Below are positions 23,476 through 36,299 of a stretch of 64,000 nucleotides of DNA, in pieces. Within the stretch, counting starts at the first letter, position 1, and every line of letters starts with the position of its first letter. Origin of the DNA: Luidia sarsii (Eukaryota; Echinodermata; Asteroidea; Paxillosida; Luidiidae); the NCBI GenBank assembly GCA_949987565.1, contig OX465109.1:16018226-16082225 (forward strand). Reading direction: 5' to 3'. Both the position numbers and the translations under genes were made by a program. The notes beneath the pieces are model-generated. The model saw only the letters and a list, made by a program, of their open reading frames with translations, was not told where the DNA came from and made no database searches.

Positions 23476-23834
23476 AAAAAAAAATACCTATAGGGCCTAC
23501 ATGTTGCCGAACGGGTCGATCCAAGCCCTGGTCTACTCTTCAAAATCAATGTCTAATACAGGCAGCGGGTACCAGTTGGTCCACAAAATAATCGCATCCA
23601 CAAAATATGAACGGGCAGGGATTAGGGGCCAGTTGCACGGAGCCGCTTAAACGCCAAAATGTGCTTAAGCGCAAAAAGTCACGAACCACAGGATCTCATT
23701 GCCAACCCAAACTTCACTGATGTTTCGTGCTAGGTAAAAGAAGAGTGGAATACATACAAGTCATGAGCAATGGACATCAAATTGCATGTGCAGTTTACGC
23801 GTGGAAAACCTTTCCTGCTTAGCAGATTTTCACG

Positions 23835-23885
23835 CTTAAAGTCCCAATACAACATTGGGAAGATCGGGAAACACGTTGAGCATGC
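23835..23885. mobile_element. Fragment of TTAA MITE, second subfamily
   Basis: The stretch gcttaaagtcccaatacaac attgggaagatcgggaaaca matches the left end of 21819-22200. The remainder is missing. Just left (23628-23830) is a gggccagttgcacggagcc sequence with cgcttaa/cttaagcg words that looks like another MITE end. Confidence 0.55.
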
Positions 23886-24399
23886 CTTTAACTTCAGGGA
23901 TGACGTCGTTCGCCTTTGATAGGTATTCAGTGACGCTCGCTAAAAGCCACAGATGCAATTAGGCCATCGGCAGAAGACGTCTTTTTTTTTTCAAAGGGAG
24001 AGGTTTTAAATGGTGAGCTCGGACAAGATCCGATGCTCATAGACAGCTCTATGAGAAAAACCCTTCTCCATTTCCCATGTACGCGTCCTGCAATGACCGT
24101 CAAGAACCCCCACTGCCATTGACGGACATCGGTAAGAACCTGCGCCCCTTTCCCCATCCCGAAACTCGCCGCCGCACCCCCACCCCTCTCCCACCTCCCG
24201 GAACCCTGAAGCCCGCCCGTGACCCGACTCTATAATGAACGGTGCTTCCGAGCAAGGTGTCGATCTCGCCACGACCGGAGGCGTCAGGACTGTCTGGGGC
24301 GTCGTTGACCTCGGTTGTCTTCGAGGAAACGGGAAAGAGCGTGATGCGCAGAGTAGGGGGGCCCTGGCGAGTGAGATCTTATCCTCATGCTTTTCACAG

Positions 24400-25230
24400 T
24401 TTTCATGACACAGTTTTCATGACACAGTTTTCATGACACAGTTTTCATGACACAGATTTCATGACACAGTTTTCATGACATAGTTTTCATGACAATTTTC
24501 ATAAAACAGTTTCATAACACAGTTTTCATGATACAGTTTTCATGACACAGTTTTCATGACACAGATTTCATGACACAGATTTCATGACACAGTTTTCATG
24601 ACGCAGTTTTCATGACACAGTTTTCATGACAGTTTTCATGACACAGTTTTCATGACAGTTTTCATGACACAGATTTCGTGACACAGTTTTCATGACGCAG
24701 TTTTCATGACGCAGTTTTCATGACGCAGTTTTCATGAGTTTTCATGACACCGTTTTCATGACACCGTTTTCATGACACCGTTTTCATGACACCGTTTTCA
24801 TGACACAGTTTTCATGACACAGTTTTCATGACACAGTTTTCATGACACTGGTTTCATGACACCGTTTTCATGACACAGTTTTCATGACACAGTCTTCATG
24901 ACACAGTTTTCATGAATCATGACACAGAACTCGTAACCATGACACAGTTTTCATGACTCAGTTTTCATGACGTAGTTTTCAAGATATAGTTTTCATGACA
25001 CGGTTTTCAGGACATAGTTGTCATGACACAGTTTCCGAGGCAAAGTTTTCACGACATATTTTTATCACACAGTTTCAAGACATAGTTTTCACGACATAGT
25101 TTTCATCACACAGTTTTCATCACATAGTTTTCAAGACAAAGTTTGCAATATTTCATCAAACAGTTTTCAAGACGAATATCACGACACAGTTATCACGACA
25201 TCGGTTTCAAGACAGAGTATTTTGCAATAC
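24400..25230. repeat. 14-bp minisatellite (ttttcatgacacag)n
   Basis: About 55-60 units of ttttcatgacacag are regular at 24400-24910 and progressively diverged toward 25230. Some units lack bases, which breaks reading frames. Each unit contains tcatga. Confidence 0.95.
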
Positions 25231-25834
25231 AAATTCGGCACTAATGTCTTACCACGGCCTTCATCAACTTAAAACAAACTATCGATGTACAAATCACACA
25301 GCACCACTCTACTTTTACCTTTAGAGTACACGCCTGTATACAAGGCTATCATGTTTGCGTATTAACTCTGAGGCGACAACGGAGATCAAAGCCGACCGGC
25401 AAAGCCAGAAACAAAGAAGACTGGAATATTGACGATTAACAAGAACAAGCGCGACCTAACGCCCACAGGTTGCTCGGCTTTTACTTAAAAGAACGGTATG
25501 GATTTCACGTTAGAATCAGGACGTGGTTGCAAGCGAGAAAAAAAAGGCAGAGGGGAGGGGTGGGGAGGAGAGGAGAGACCGGGCGACATGGCAGTGACGG
25601 GCAGGCGCCTGCTTATCTGCCGGGGAGGTTCTTGGCGCACGGGGGCCGGCCGTCTGGTGGGCGCGTGACCGCTCCGAGGCCGGGAGAGATCATCGCGAGG
25701 GACGGCGAAGATCGAGCCCCTCTATATAGGTACACGCTCACTCTCTCGGATTCCATTAAAATATTAGCACTGGCAGGCCTCGGGCTAGAGATGGGGCGAG
25801 AAGGGGACTGAGACAAAAAGATAAGATGGGAAGG

Positions 25835-26400
25835 AGAACCTGAGACCATGACAGAGGGAGTAAGACATACAGGGACAGACAGACAGACAAACAGAGACAG
25901 ACATACAGAATGGGGCAGACACAGACAGACAGACAGATAGACAGACAGGAAGACAGACATACAGACAGAGACAGACAGAGACAGACAGAGACAGACAGAG
26001 ACAGACATGGCAGAGACAGAGACAGACAGAGACAGACATGGCAGAGACAGAGACAGACAGAGACAGACAGAGACAGACAGAGACAGACAGAGACAGACAG
26101 AGACAGACAGAGACAGACAGAGACAGACAGAGACAGACAGAGACAGACAGAGACAGACAGCGACAGGAAAACAGAGACGGACAGACAGCAACAGACATAC
26201 AGAAGCAGACAGAGGCAGACAGAGACAAAGAGAGACAGAGATAGACAGAGACATACAGAGGCAGAGAGAGACAGAGATAGACAGAGACAGACATATATAT
26301 AGAAACAGGTAGAGACATAAAGAGACAGGCAGATACAGACACAGACAGGGACAGACAGAGGAGGATAGAGACATGGACAGAGACGAAACGAGACGGGTAG
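25835..26400. repeat. (acagacagag)n array
   Basis: A 10-bp unit gacagacaga/gacagagaca is perfectly regular at about 26050-26160 and degenerate outside. The long frames are artefacts. Confidence 0.95.
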
Positions 26401-26814
26401 GCGGATAGGTAGAGTGAGAGACTGAGTGAAATATACTGACTAAAAGTGAAAGAGAGAGAGAGAGAGAGAGTGGATGGGAGAGAGGGGATGGCAGAGAGTA
26501 TCATATAATTGACCGAGGAAGGAGCGAGAGGCAAACACTGCCACACGTAGAGGCAAAAATCGGCAAATCGGCCGGACTGGACGCACATAGCATCAGAGTT
26601 CAGAATGGTCGACAACGTCACGCGGCACGAAGGGTTCAATGCTCAGCGCAGCGGGACTGGCTGGCTGTTTTCACTGGCAACACGGGGTAATGGAAACCAA
26701 ACGGTGGAAACTAAATGTGACGCAGCACGTGTATCTAGACTAACTGGTTGGCAGGCCGGGGTAAAACAACGGTACGGCTCCGGCGATCGACGACGCACTC
26801 GTTGGGAGAAAATT

Positions 26815-28015
26815 TGAGAGAGAGGGGAAGAGAAGAGAGACGGAGAGGGAAAGTGGGAGCAGGGAGAGACAGGGACAGAGATAGAGACAATGAGACAGTG
26901 GATGACAGGGAGAGACAGGGAGAGACAGGGAAAGAGAGAGTGAGACAAAGGGTGACAGGGAGAAACAGGGAGAGACAGGGACAGAGAGAGAGTGAGACAG
27001 AGGGTGACAGGGAGAGACAGGGAGAAACAGGGAGAGACAGGGACAGAGAGAGTGAGACAAAGGGTGACAGGGAGAAACAGGGAGAGACAGGGACAGAGAG
27101 AGTGAGGCAGAGGGTGACAGGGAGAGACAGGGAGAAACAGGGAGAGACAGGGAAAGAGAGAGTGAGACAAAGGGTGACAGGGAGAAACAGGGAGAGACAG
27201 GGACAGAGAGAGAGAGAGTGGGACAGAGGGTGACAGGGAGAGACAGGGAGAAACAGGGAGAGACAGGGACAGAGAGAGTGAGACTGAGGGTGACAGGGAG
27301 AGACAGGGACAGACAGGGACCGAGGGTGACAGGGAGAGACAGGGACAGACAAGGACATACTAGGGTGACAGGGGTGACAGGGACAAAGGGTGACAGGGAG
27401 AGACAGGGAGAGACAGGGACATAGGGTGACATGGGGAGACAGGGACAGGGGGTGACAGGGACAGACAGGGACAGACAGGGACAGACAGGGACAGACATGG
27501 ACAGAGGGTGACAGGGAGAGACAGGGACAGAGGGTGACAGTGATAGACAGGGACAGAGGGTGACAATGATAGACAGGGACAGACAGGAACACAGGATGAC
27601 AGGGGGTGACAGGGACAGGAAGAGACAGGGACAGAGGGTGACAGGGCGAGACAGGGACAGAGGGTGACAGGGAAAGACAGGGACAGAGGGTGACAGGGAG
27701 AGACAGGGACAGAGGGTGACAGGGAAAGACAGGGACAGAGGGTGACAGGGAGAGACAGGGACAGAGGGTGACAGGGAGAAACAGGGAATAGGGTGACAGG
27801 GAGAGACGGGAACAGAGGGTGACAGGGAGAGTCAGGGAAGAGGGTGACATGGAGAGACAGGGATACATGATGACATGGACAGAGGGTGACATGGCGAGAC
27901 AAGGACAGACCGGGACATAGGGCGACAGGGACAGACAGATACAGAGTGTGACATGGAGAGACATGCACAGACAGGGACAGAGGGTGACAGGGAGAGACAG
28001 AGAGAATAGTAAGAG
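26815..28015. repeat. GACAGGGA minisatellite with higher-order units
   Basis: Units such as gggtgacagggagagacagg gacagag repeat with about 54-bp and larger blocks. Purine-rich with regular C. A 477-codon minus frame across it is an artefact. Confidence 0.95.
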
Positions 28016-28799
28016 AAGAGCATACAGAAAGTAAATTGTGAGGGTAGTGAGGATGGTGAGCACGGTGAGGATGGGGATGACGACGACGATGATGATGAAT
28101 GTGGACGCATTCAAATCATCCTCCGGTGCGTGCATCATAATCGCGATGTGTACGGTGACAAGCCCCACTTCAATTCAGCCGCTGGTCAACTTAATAATGT
28201 GCGATTCTAGCCGCGCTCGGAACATTACTGTTATCCCATCCTTGTCACCTTCAATCCCAAACAGTCGATCTAAAACGTACGGCATGTGATAGCTGGGGAA
28301 TAGAGGGAATAAGGTCCCCACAGATGCACGTCAGTGGCTCAGTCTGGCAAAGAGATGAGCTACCTTGAGCAGGCGATGGGGGTGTTAGATTACAAAAGTA
28401 CCGAGACACTCCCTCCCAAGACGCGCTCAGGTAATTATACACTTTCGCAAGTCCGTACCCCGTTGCTTAATCTCACTCGAGTATTGATCGCTCTATCATT
28501 ATGCAGTGGGGGTAGTAGACAACGGGCCGTAATACCGACTGCTGACTCACGCTCCGTGGAGAGAGGACGGGCCGACATTACCGTGCTCAGTAATATTATC
28601 GGCAGAACCATCCCCCCCAAAAAAATACAGCATCTCTCACTCATCCCCGCTCACATCAGAGCCGCCTCGATCCGTATTCTTGTGCGCGGACTGCTACGGT
28701 CTCACGGGGGGGGGGGTGGTGGGGAGGAGGTGACGTGTACTTATATAGCGAGGAGCTGGACTTGCCTGGTGCAGTGGAATGAGCCGTATGTTACTTGGG

Positions 28800-28905
28800 G
28801 GTTGGGGAGTGGAGGAGAAGGAGAAGGAGAAGAAGGAGAAGAAGGAGGAGAAGGAGGGGAAGGAGGGGAAGGAGGGGAAGGAGGAGAAGGAGGAGAAGGG
28901 ACGGG
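28800..28905. repeat. (gga/gaa)n tract
   Basis: ggagaaggagaagaaggaga and gaaggaggggaaggagggg repeats read as poly-Glu/Gly or poly-Arg. Confidence 0.9.
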
Positions 28906-29218
28906 TCATTTTTTCTGAGAATGAAGAGCGTTCCCGTCCGATGTCCCCTTCGCGGAGACAGTGCTCGCTCGACCGCCAGTCAAGGGGTGGATTGCGGGGG
29001 CGCCGTGCGGGAATCTGTTCTGTTCTCCGACCAACGACGAACCGGTTAGAAGAAAACAAGGGGGGGAAAACTAACTAGCAATTCTTGCTGAGGTATCGAC
29101 TTTCTGGGAAGTCCTGTTACTGCGTCGTGGGATCCATTAAGAACGATGAGGAGCGGGTGGCTATACAAACTGTGCGCGCACGCGCAGGATTTAGTATAGG
29201 CCTACACACAACAATAAA

Positions 29219-29464
29219 GGCCCTTTTGCAAAACCCGGCTAAGGCTTCGGCTCCGGCTTCGTCTCTGCTATCCGAAAGCTGAAAACACAGGTTGGAGTTC
29301 TTTGTTGCAGTTAAAGCTTTGGATTCTTTTTTTCCCCCAAACGCAGTGTGACATTCAAAACGAAGCCAAGGGGCTCCTTTTTTCATGCCTTGTACTTGAA
29401 AATGGATGAAAGAAATGGAGACAAAGCCGGAGCCTGAGCCTAAGCCGGGTTTTGGAAAAGGGCC
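29219..29464. mobile_element. MITE related to the GGCC...GGCTTAGGCTC family
   Basis: The element is about 246 bp with inverted ends ggcccttttgcaaaacccgg ctaaggct and gcctaagccgggttttggaa aagggcc. The interior shares caggttggagttctttg and gaaatggagacaaa. It is a subfamily distinct at the termini from the 34568 group. Confidence 0.75.
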
Positions 29465-29540
29465 TAAGTATGTAACAAAATAATGTGAGCATGTGCGATT
29501 GCGAAGGGAATACGCAAAACCCCGTTCTTTCCCGCTCTGA

Positions 29541-29931
29541 CACTATGAACATCTAAACCGTGAAAAAGGGGTGAAAAATGTCATTTCGCCGTGAAACTAA
29601 ACAGTGATTTCACGGTGCATTTTACAAAAACGTGAATATCGAGGGTGGCAAGCTCCAGCCTTGGGGGATGGCTAATTCAATTACCAGTAGGGACCACCAG
29701 CCCCCATAGAGGTACTGTAAGGTGTCCTTGTAACTGTCACTCCAAGATACTTCTAAATTGCCTCTAGCCATTTGCCACCAGGAAAGTGGCCTTGGAGACC
29801 ACTGCTGGAAACACCGTGAAAATGACTTGGCTAACTGTCTGCCATGAAATAGTGGTGAAAACACGGTGAATTTCCTTTTCATGGCTCAATTACATTTCCC
29901 CCCCATTTTCACGGTTTAGATGTTCATAGTG
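29541..29931. mobile_element. CACTA-like MITE with TGA target duplication
   Basis: This is a non-coding element of about 390 bp. It begins cactatgaacatctaaaccg and ends with the inverse ggtttagatgttcatagtg. The flanking TGA (29538-29540 and 29932-29934) is a 3-bp target-site duplication. The long terminal inverted repeats include a region reading ...tcatttcgccgtgaaacta. The terminal CACTA plus 3-bp duplication fits the CACTA/EnSpm group. Related copies are at 7778, 58007 and 60026. This copy lacks part of the left inner region relative to the others. Confidence 0.88.
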
Positions 29932-30339
29932 TGAGGAGCGCACACAAATTATATACTCCACCAGAGAGCAGTGAACTGAATTCGCTTGACGGCGTTACCG
30001 TCGCTGGCTGACCGGCAAATAGCGCGAGATCTCGCGATATACGCCTGCCCCACCCCCTACCCAGCCCCCATGTGACATTCATCACCAATTATTCTGCTCC
30101 GGTGCGGATATCTCGGGGGGAAATCGATTAGCTGTAGCGTGGGAGTTGAATGTGGCAGTGGGAGGTTTTGTTTTTCCTACTTTTGGCATCTTCATCATGA
30201 CTGTGAGGATCTTGAAAATCAACTCTCCTTATGCGTTGTCCCCTCGGGTGATAATACTATGTGGCGCACCGGCTTCACTATATATTACACTGTCTTGTAT
30301 GGGGTCGGTACACTCTTCGGAAGTTACCCAAGCAATGCT

Positions 30340-30714
30340 TTAAAGGGATAACACAACATTGGTCGAGGTCAAAGAATAGCATCCATACATTGTCTGATCC
30401 AACATTATGCATGAAATAGCACACCTGTGAAAATTTCAGCTCGATCCGCCAACCGAGTCTCGAAAAAAATAGTGGAAAACCGCTTCAGTTTGTTTCGCGA
30501 AAATGCAGCAATCGACAAATTGGTCCGGAAAAAAACCGTTTAGATCTGAGACGTAAACTAGTTCTTTTACTCTTTTCTACAAAGATACAACATTTTAGGC
30601 AGAAATATTTCAGTGCGAGGTTTCTACTATAACCATCTTCAGACACAAGTTTCATGTAAATCTGTGAACATTTCTGTTTTTCGATCTTACCAATGTTGTG
30701 TATAGGGGCTTTAA
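30340..30714. mobile_element. TTAA-flanked MITE (piggyBac-like)
   Basis: The element is 375 bp, bounded by TTAA at both ends, with inverted ends ttaaagggataacacaacat tggtc and caatgttgtgtataggggct ttaa. TTAA target sites are typical of piggyBac. The interior is AT-rich with the block cagctcgatccgccaaccga. It is non-coding. Close relatives are at 17966 and 38175. Confidence 0.85.
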
Positions 30715-31585
30715 CTGGGATCTGTTATTGTTTGCTACTTGCATAGACCACTCTGTTTTCGAGAGAGTATTGTACCCAAAATTAGGGCACAATGCGTCCA
30801 GTCGTATATCAATGGTGTAAGAAATATTGTCCCGATACAATTATGTAGATACTGTCTCTCCAATGTATATAAGGAGCCTTAGTCATTCGAACGCACCCTA
30901 CAGAAGCGTTGGTTAATCTCGGCTGACGAAATCGTTCGTTCTAGCCGTAGTCCGTGGTTTTGTTTATTTTTCATAAGTTTGGCTAACACAGTCCAACAAC
31001 ACAGTCTGCGCAGCGTCAGTGAGATGCTAGCCATTAATGGGGCCCACTATTCCTCCGTGCCAATCTGCATGGTTGACCATCGACCACCGAAACTTGTGCG
31101 CAGTTTGTATAAGCACCAGGGACTGACTTACTTCCTAACTGAACGGACTGAGAGTTCAACCAATGGCCGGCCAGCACGGCCTAAGGCTTAAGGCGGTTGA
31201 CCTCTCCCTAACCAAGACTGTGTACTTCTACCAGTCTATTATTTTTTAGCCATCAGACCGTGGTCTAAGCGAGGGCGCCACCTATCATCGCCGAGACACG
31301 GAGGCAACGGAGGCTGTTTGGCTATCACTTTGTTCCAAGGGCGCCCTCATCTGTTCTCACATTGGTGACGAATAATAGATTTCTGGCGGGCCATTTGTAA
31401 CGTTACGTAGAATGAAAATTCCCCATTGAATTTAGTAGTTTAATCCGAAGCAAAATAATATATGGAAAAGCGACAAGAAATAATATGTGATTTGAGCCTA
31501 TAAAATTATCTCCGCGTTTCAGAGCAATTTACAAGCCTTAAGTAAAGACACACACAAACTCAATAAAAAAACTACTTCCGTAATG
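30715..31585. other. No gene seen
   Basis: Unique DNA. A 70-codon plus frame (30979-31191) has no domain. Contains the word gagggcgccacc, common in this genome. Confidence 0.5.
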
Positions 31586-31589
31586 AACT

Positions 31590-33385
31590 TCCACTGCTAA
31601 TGTTGTTTGCTGTTGTCAGTGTTAATGCTATTGTTGTTATTGTTGTTATTGTTGTTATTGTTGTTATGTTGTTATTGCTGCTGCTAATGTTGTTTGATGT
31701 TGTCAGTGTTGATGCTATTGTTGTTATTGTTGTTATTGCTGCTGCTAATGTTGTTTGATGTTGTCAGTGTTGATGCTATTGTTGTTATTGTTGTTATTGT
31801 TGTTATTGTTGTTATTGTTGTTATGTTGTTATTGCTGCTGCTAATGTTGTTTGATGTTGTCAGTGTTGATGCTATTGTTGTTATTGTTGTTATTGTTGTT
31901 ATTGCTGCTGCTAATGCTGTTGCTGTTGTTAGTGTTGATGCTATTGTTGTTATTGTTGTCATTGTTGTTAGTGCTGCTGCTAATGTTGTTTGATGTTGTC
32001 AGTGTTGATGCTATTGTTGTTATGTTGTTATTGCTGCTGCTAATGTTGTTTGATGCTGTCAGTGTTGATGCTATTGTTGTTATTGTTGTTATTGCTGCTG
32101 CTGCTAATGTTGTTTGATGTTGTCAGTGTTGATGCTATTGTTGTTATGTTGTTATTGCTGTTATTGTTGTTATTTTGTTATTGCTGCTGCTAATGTTGTT
32201 TGATGTTGTCAGTGTTGATGCTATTGTTGTTATGTTGTTATTGCTGTTATTGTTGTTATTGTTGTTATTGCTGCTGCTAATGTTGTTTGATGTTGTCAGT
32301 GTTGATGCTATTGTTGTTATTGTTGTTATTGCTGCTGCTAATGTTGTTGCTGTTGTTAGTGTTGATGCTATTGTTGTTATTGTTGTCATTGTTGTTAGTG
32401 CTGCTGCTAATGTTGTTTGATGCTGTCAGTGTTGATGCTATTGTTGTTATTGTTGTTATTGCTGCTGCTGCTAATGTTCTTTGATGTTGTCAGTGTTGAT
32501 GCTATTGTTGTTATGTTGTTATTGCTGCTGCTAATGTTCTTTGATGTTGTCAGTGTTGATGCTATTGTTGTTATTGTTGTTATTTTTGTTATTGCTGCTG
32601 CTAATGTTGTTTGATGTTGTCAGTGTTGATGCTATTGTTGTTATTGTTGTTATTGTTGTTATTGTTGTTATTGCTGCTGCCAATGTTGTTTGATGTTGTC
32701 AGTGTTGATGCTATTGTTGTTATTGTTGTTATTGCTGCTGCTGCTAATGTTGTTTGATGTTGTCAGTGTTGATACTATTGTTGTTATTGTTGTTATTGTT
32801 GTTATTGCTGCTGCTAATGTTGTTTGATGTTGTCAGTGTTGATGCTATTGTTGTTATTGTTGTTATTGCTGCTGCTAATGTTGTTTGATGTTGTCAGTTT
32901 TGATGCTATTGTTATTATTGTTGTTATTGTTGTTATTGCTGCTGCTAATGTTGTTTGATGTTGTCAGTGTTGATGCTATTGTTGTTATTGTTGTTATTGC
33001 TGCTGCTAATGTTGTTTGATGTTGTCAGTTTTGATGCTATTGTTATTATTGTTGTTATTGTTGTTATTGCTGCTGCTAATGTTGTTTGATGTTGTCAGTG
33101 TTGATGCTATTGTTGTTATTGTTGTTAGTGCTGCTGCTAATGTTGTTGCTGTTGTCAGTGTTGATGCTATTGTTGTTGCTAATGCTGTTGCTGCTGTTGT
33201 TGTAGTTGTTGTAGTCAGAGTGCTTTGTGCATGGGATGCTTTCAAGTTTAATTCTATATAAGGCAGTGTTGTTTTGGTTATTGTTCTTACTGTTGCTATT
33301 GCTGTTAATGTTAATGTTGTTGCTGTTGTCAGTGCTGATGCTATTGTTGTTGCTGCTGTTGTTGTTGTTGATGTAGTAAGCTAGG
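31590..33385. repeat. TTG/TTA-rich array with ~60-110-bp higher-order unit
   Basis: Blocks of (ttgttattg) are punctuated by gctgctgctaatgttgtttg atgttgtcagtgttgatgct a. The punctuating block recurs about 24 times, giving a variable-length higher-order unit. Frames reading VVSVDAIVVIVVIAAANVV are stop-free artefacts of a triplet-based repeat. Confidence 0.93.
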
Positions 33386-34560
33386 ATTCGACAAAAGAGT
33401 TGATGAACTTACCGAAGAACGTATGCTTGGCGTTCATTCCTGTCTGTGCGCATAGTCATGATAATTGATATATCATATAGGCCTAAATTCCACCAGCCAC
33501 AAAATGGCTGCCCTGTAGTCTGTACATGTTCGCATTGCATTGAAGCCCTTTTCGTCCTGGACAACGGCACTCCTCCCATTCCGGATGCTCTCCAGAACTC
33601 CATGCATCTCCTTCGCGAAGCTGTCTTCCCGAAGTCGCCGTTTGCTGCTCGTTCTGCCCATCCAATTCGCAGACTTCGGGGGATGTGACAGTGACACACA
33701 CGTGTTGCGTGCGAGGCGTGACAGTGCGGCCATCTTTGTTTATTGTAGTCTTGGCCTCAAGGCGTATCTTTGGCTTAATTACTGTAGCGTCGGCGTATGT
33801 AACACCGCGAGCGCGCTTTGAACATAGTAGCCGCACAGAAGATTGTGGAATGTCACCAATGTGAAATATGACCAACGCACCGCTTGCTTTTTTTTAAAGA
33901 TGCGTTCTAGAGGGCGCCCTTAAAAAATTATAGGTCGCTCGATTGACTGTCACAGCGGGCGTGGGAAGGAAAATGCTCATTATTTTTGCTTATTTGTTTT
34001 AATTTTAAATTGGTTCCAGACTACATTGTACTATTAAACATTGCATCATCAAGACACAGACGTCAGAATGAAGCATTTTTAGCTCATTATTTAATTCCCG
34101 AAGCATCTTTCTTCCCGATTCCAAATCTGTAAATGAAAACTAAGAGCTGTAGTTTTGAATGTTGTGGGAAAATGAGGTTCAATTTTTTCTTAATTTCATT
34201 GGCAGTTTATATTGTTATATATACCGAAATAGACCACATACATGGAACACATCCTGAAAACAAAAGGAGAATAATACCATTTCCTTGTTGTCGACAGATA
34301 AACCTTAGTTTTAATCAATTTTACTCCATCGTTGAAAGGTCATATTTACATCTTAAATTCAAGTGAATAAATCATTATCAATTGTTTAAAATGCCGAATG
34401 CAGAATCGGGTTTTTTCTTTACTCGAGCCTTTGCAAGGGCAAGGCAAGGAAAGATCACAGTGGGGATTGCATGTGCTGGAGAGAACGGGTAGAATTTGTA
34501 GGATTATCGTAAGTAATCAGATTGACCACGGCGGATGTATGAAGCAACACGCTTATGTCG
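33386..34560. other. No gene established; open GC-rich patch at 33440-33880
   Basis: Frames of 80-130 codons overlap on both strands at 33440-33880. One minus frame contains KRRLREDSFAKEMHGVLESI, then RNGRSAVVQDEKGFNAM, which looks protein-like but matches nothing I know. The rest to 34560 is AT-rich. Confidence 0.4.
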
Positions 34561-34567
34561 CATCATA

Positions 34568-34814
34568 GGCCGTTTTCGAGATGAAGGCTTAGGCTCGGGC
34601 TTAGGCTTCCCTCGCGTTTCTCTTAGTCGTTATAATATCACAGCCATCTAGAAACAATCGTTTGGCCCCAGTTTCTTGGGGGAATACCCTGTACCTATCG
34701 AGCCAACGAGCCTTAAAATTCGGAAACAAACTACAACCTGGAGTTTCAGGTTTTGTTTTGTCAGACAGAGACGAAGACTGAGCCCGAGCCTAAGCCTTCA
34801 TTTCGTAAACGGCC
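34568..34814. mobile_element. MITE, GGCCGTTTTCGAAATGAAGG family
   Basis: The element is about 247 bp with inverted ends ggccgttttcgagatgaagg cttaggctcgggc and gcccgagcctaagccttcat ttcgtaaacggcc. Flanking ata on both sides may be a 3-bp duplication. It is non-coding. Confidence 0.84.
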
Positions 34815-34834
34815 ATAGACAGAGAGCGTCTACC

Positions 34835-35073
34835 CTTTACGAATAATATGGACCAGGCTCGGGCTCAGGCTTCGTCTCCGTCTGGCAAAACCTGAAAATC
34901 CAGGTTGTAGTTTGTTTCCGAATTTGAAGGTATGTTGGCTCGATAGGTACAGAGTATTCCCCCATGAAACTGGGGCCAAACGCTTGTTTCTAGATGGCTG
35001 TGACATTACAACGGGTACGAGAAATATGAGCGAAGCCTAAGCCCGAGCCTAAGCCTTCATTTCGTAAAAGGCC
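34835..35073. mobile_element. MITE, GGCCGTTTTCGAAATGAAGG family, degenerate left end
   Basis: This is a near copy of the previous element lying only about 20 bp from it. The left end is reduced to accaggctcgggctcaggct; the right end is agccttcatttcgtaaaagg cc. Confidence 0.78.
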
Positions 35074-35674
35074 TATGACTTTGGCTTCTAAGTCGTGACG
35101 TCATGCACAGAGTTGCTTGTGCATTGACGCACTCGGTCAGAGATCGATGCTTCGGAAGGAGCACCCTGAAAGTTGGAAAAATGCCAATTTGGTCTCTGCT
35201 TTAGTTTACCCCACCTTCCATAAATCTTACATAAAATTAATGATAAGTGACATAGAATGGAAAACTATCTAAAAATTACCTTGGAGTTGCATTTGTAACA
35301 ACTACTGGTTGTTATAGGCAGATCAGGATGACCGTGATCCGCCAATAGGGGGCGCTATTAACCTTATCCAGACAGGATGTACTTTTGCAATACGTTGGAA
35401 AATGAGAAAGTCAGTACTGAAGAATAAACAAAAAATCTTTTCAAACTATTTGTAGACATACATGTACATGATATTGTATTACATTACATTACGAAAAAGA
35501 CAATAATCTAGTCACAACATGGGGCATCAATGATGGAGGGATCTAGCAGATATTCAAATGGCGGTTCTTTTTCGGAAAGTAGCCCACCTTGACGACTATA
35601 CTGTGGTGCTCTTGTGCAAGCAGCATTATCATGGCCGACGGAAATAGCGACACCAGTTCGCTGGCTCATAGTAT

Positions 35675-35922
35675 AGTCCCTATATACAGAGAGTATACTG
35701 ATTTGGACGCCATTTTGTTTCCATTGTACGGTACGGCGTGGGGTTCGCAATACAACTTAAACGTTGCAGATCATGTTTGACTTTTAAACAGTTATCAAAC
35801 TAAAGCTGATCATCTGTCGGTGACGACTCAGTGTGCATGCCGTGAACCCTATGCACGCCGTACCGAAGAATGGAAACAAAATGGCGACCAAAACTTAAGG
35901 GTACTCCCTGCATATAGGGACT
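35675..35922. mobile_element. MITE with long imperfect inverted repeats (AGTCCCTATA ends)
   Basis: The left arm agtccctatatacagagagt ... gccattttgtttcc and right arm ggaaacaaaatggc ... actccctgcatatagggact are inverted over about 50 bp. The interior is about 150 bp and has a gtacggcgtg / cacgccgtac inner pair. It is non-coding. Confidence 0.78.
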
Positions 35923-35932
35923 CTAGCTCATG

Positions 35933-36173
35933 GGCCGTTTTCGAAATGAAGGCTTAGACTCGGGCTCAGGCTTCGTCTCCGTCTGACAAAACCTGAAAAA
36001 CCAGGTTGTGGTTCTTTTCCGAATTCGAAGGTTTGTTGGCTTGATAGGTACAGAGTATTCACCGAGAAACTGGGCCAATGGATTGTTTTTAGATGTCTGT
36101 GATGGTATTAACGAGTAAGATAAATATAACCGAAGCCTGAGCCCGAGCCTAAGCCTTCATTTCGAAAACGGCC
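35933..36173. mobile_element. MITE, GGCCGTTTTCGAAATGAAGG family
   Basis: The element is about 241 bp, with ggccgttttcgaaatgaagg at the left and the exact inverse ccttcatttcgaaaacggcc at the right. It sits 10 bp right of the element 35675-35922. Confidence 0.86.
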
Positions 36174-36299
36174 ATAGATAATCGTGGCGCCCTCTAGATT
36201 CTTTCAGAGGACACCTTCGAATGACATATCCCAAATTGAATCCATTTCTGGAGTGTTCTTACATTCGATTCATAGTCACTATTGTTTACACAAACAAAT

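Noticed and set aside
24400..25230. CRISPR array
   Set aside because: Units are contiguous with no unique spacers, and the genome is eukaryotic.
31684..33245. Hydrophobic or Thr/Asn-rich frames suggesting membrane or antifreeze-like proteins
   Set aside because: All are products of TTG/TTA triplet repeats. No start, signal or conserved end is present.
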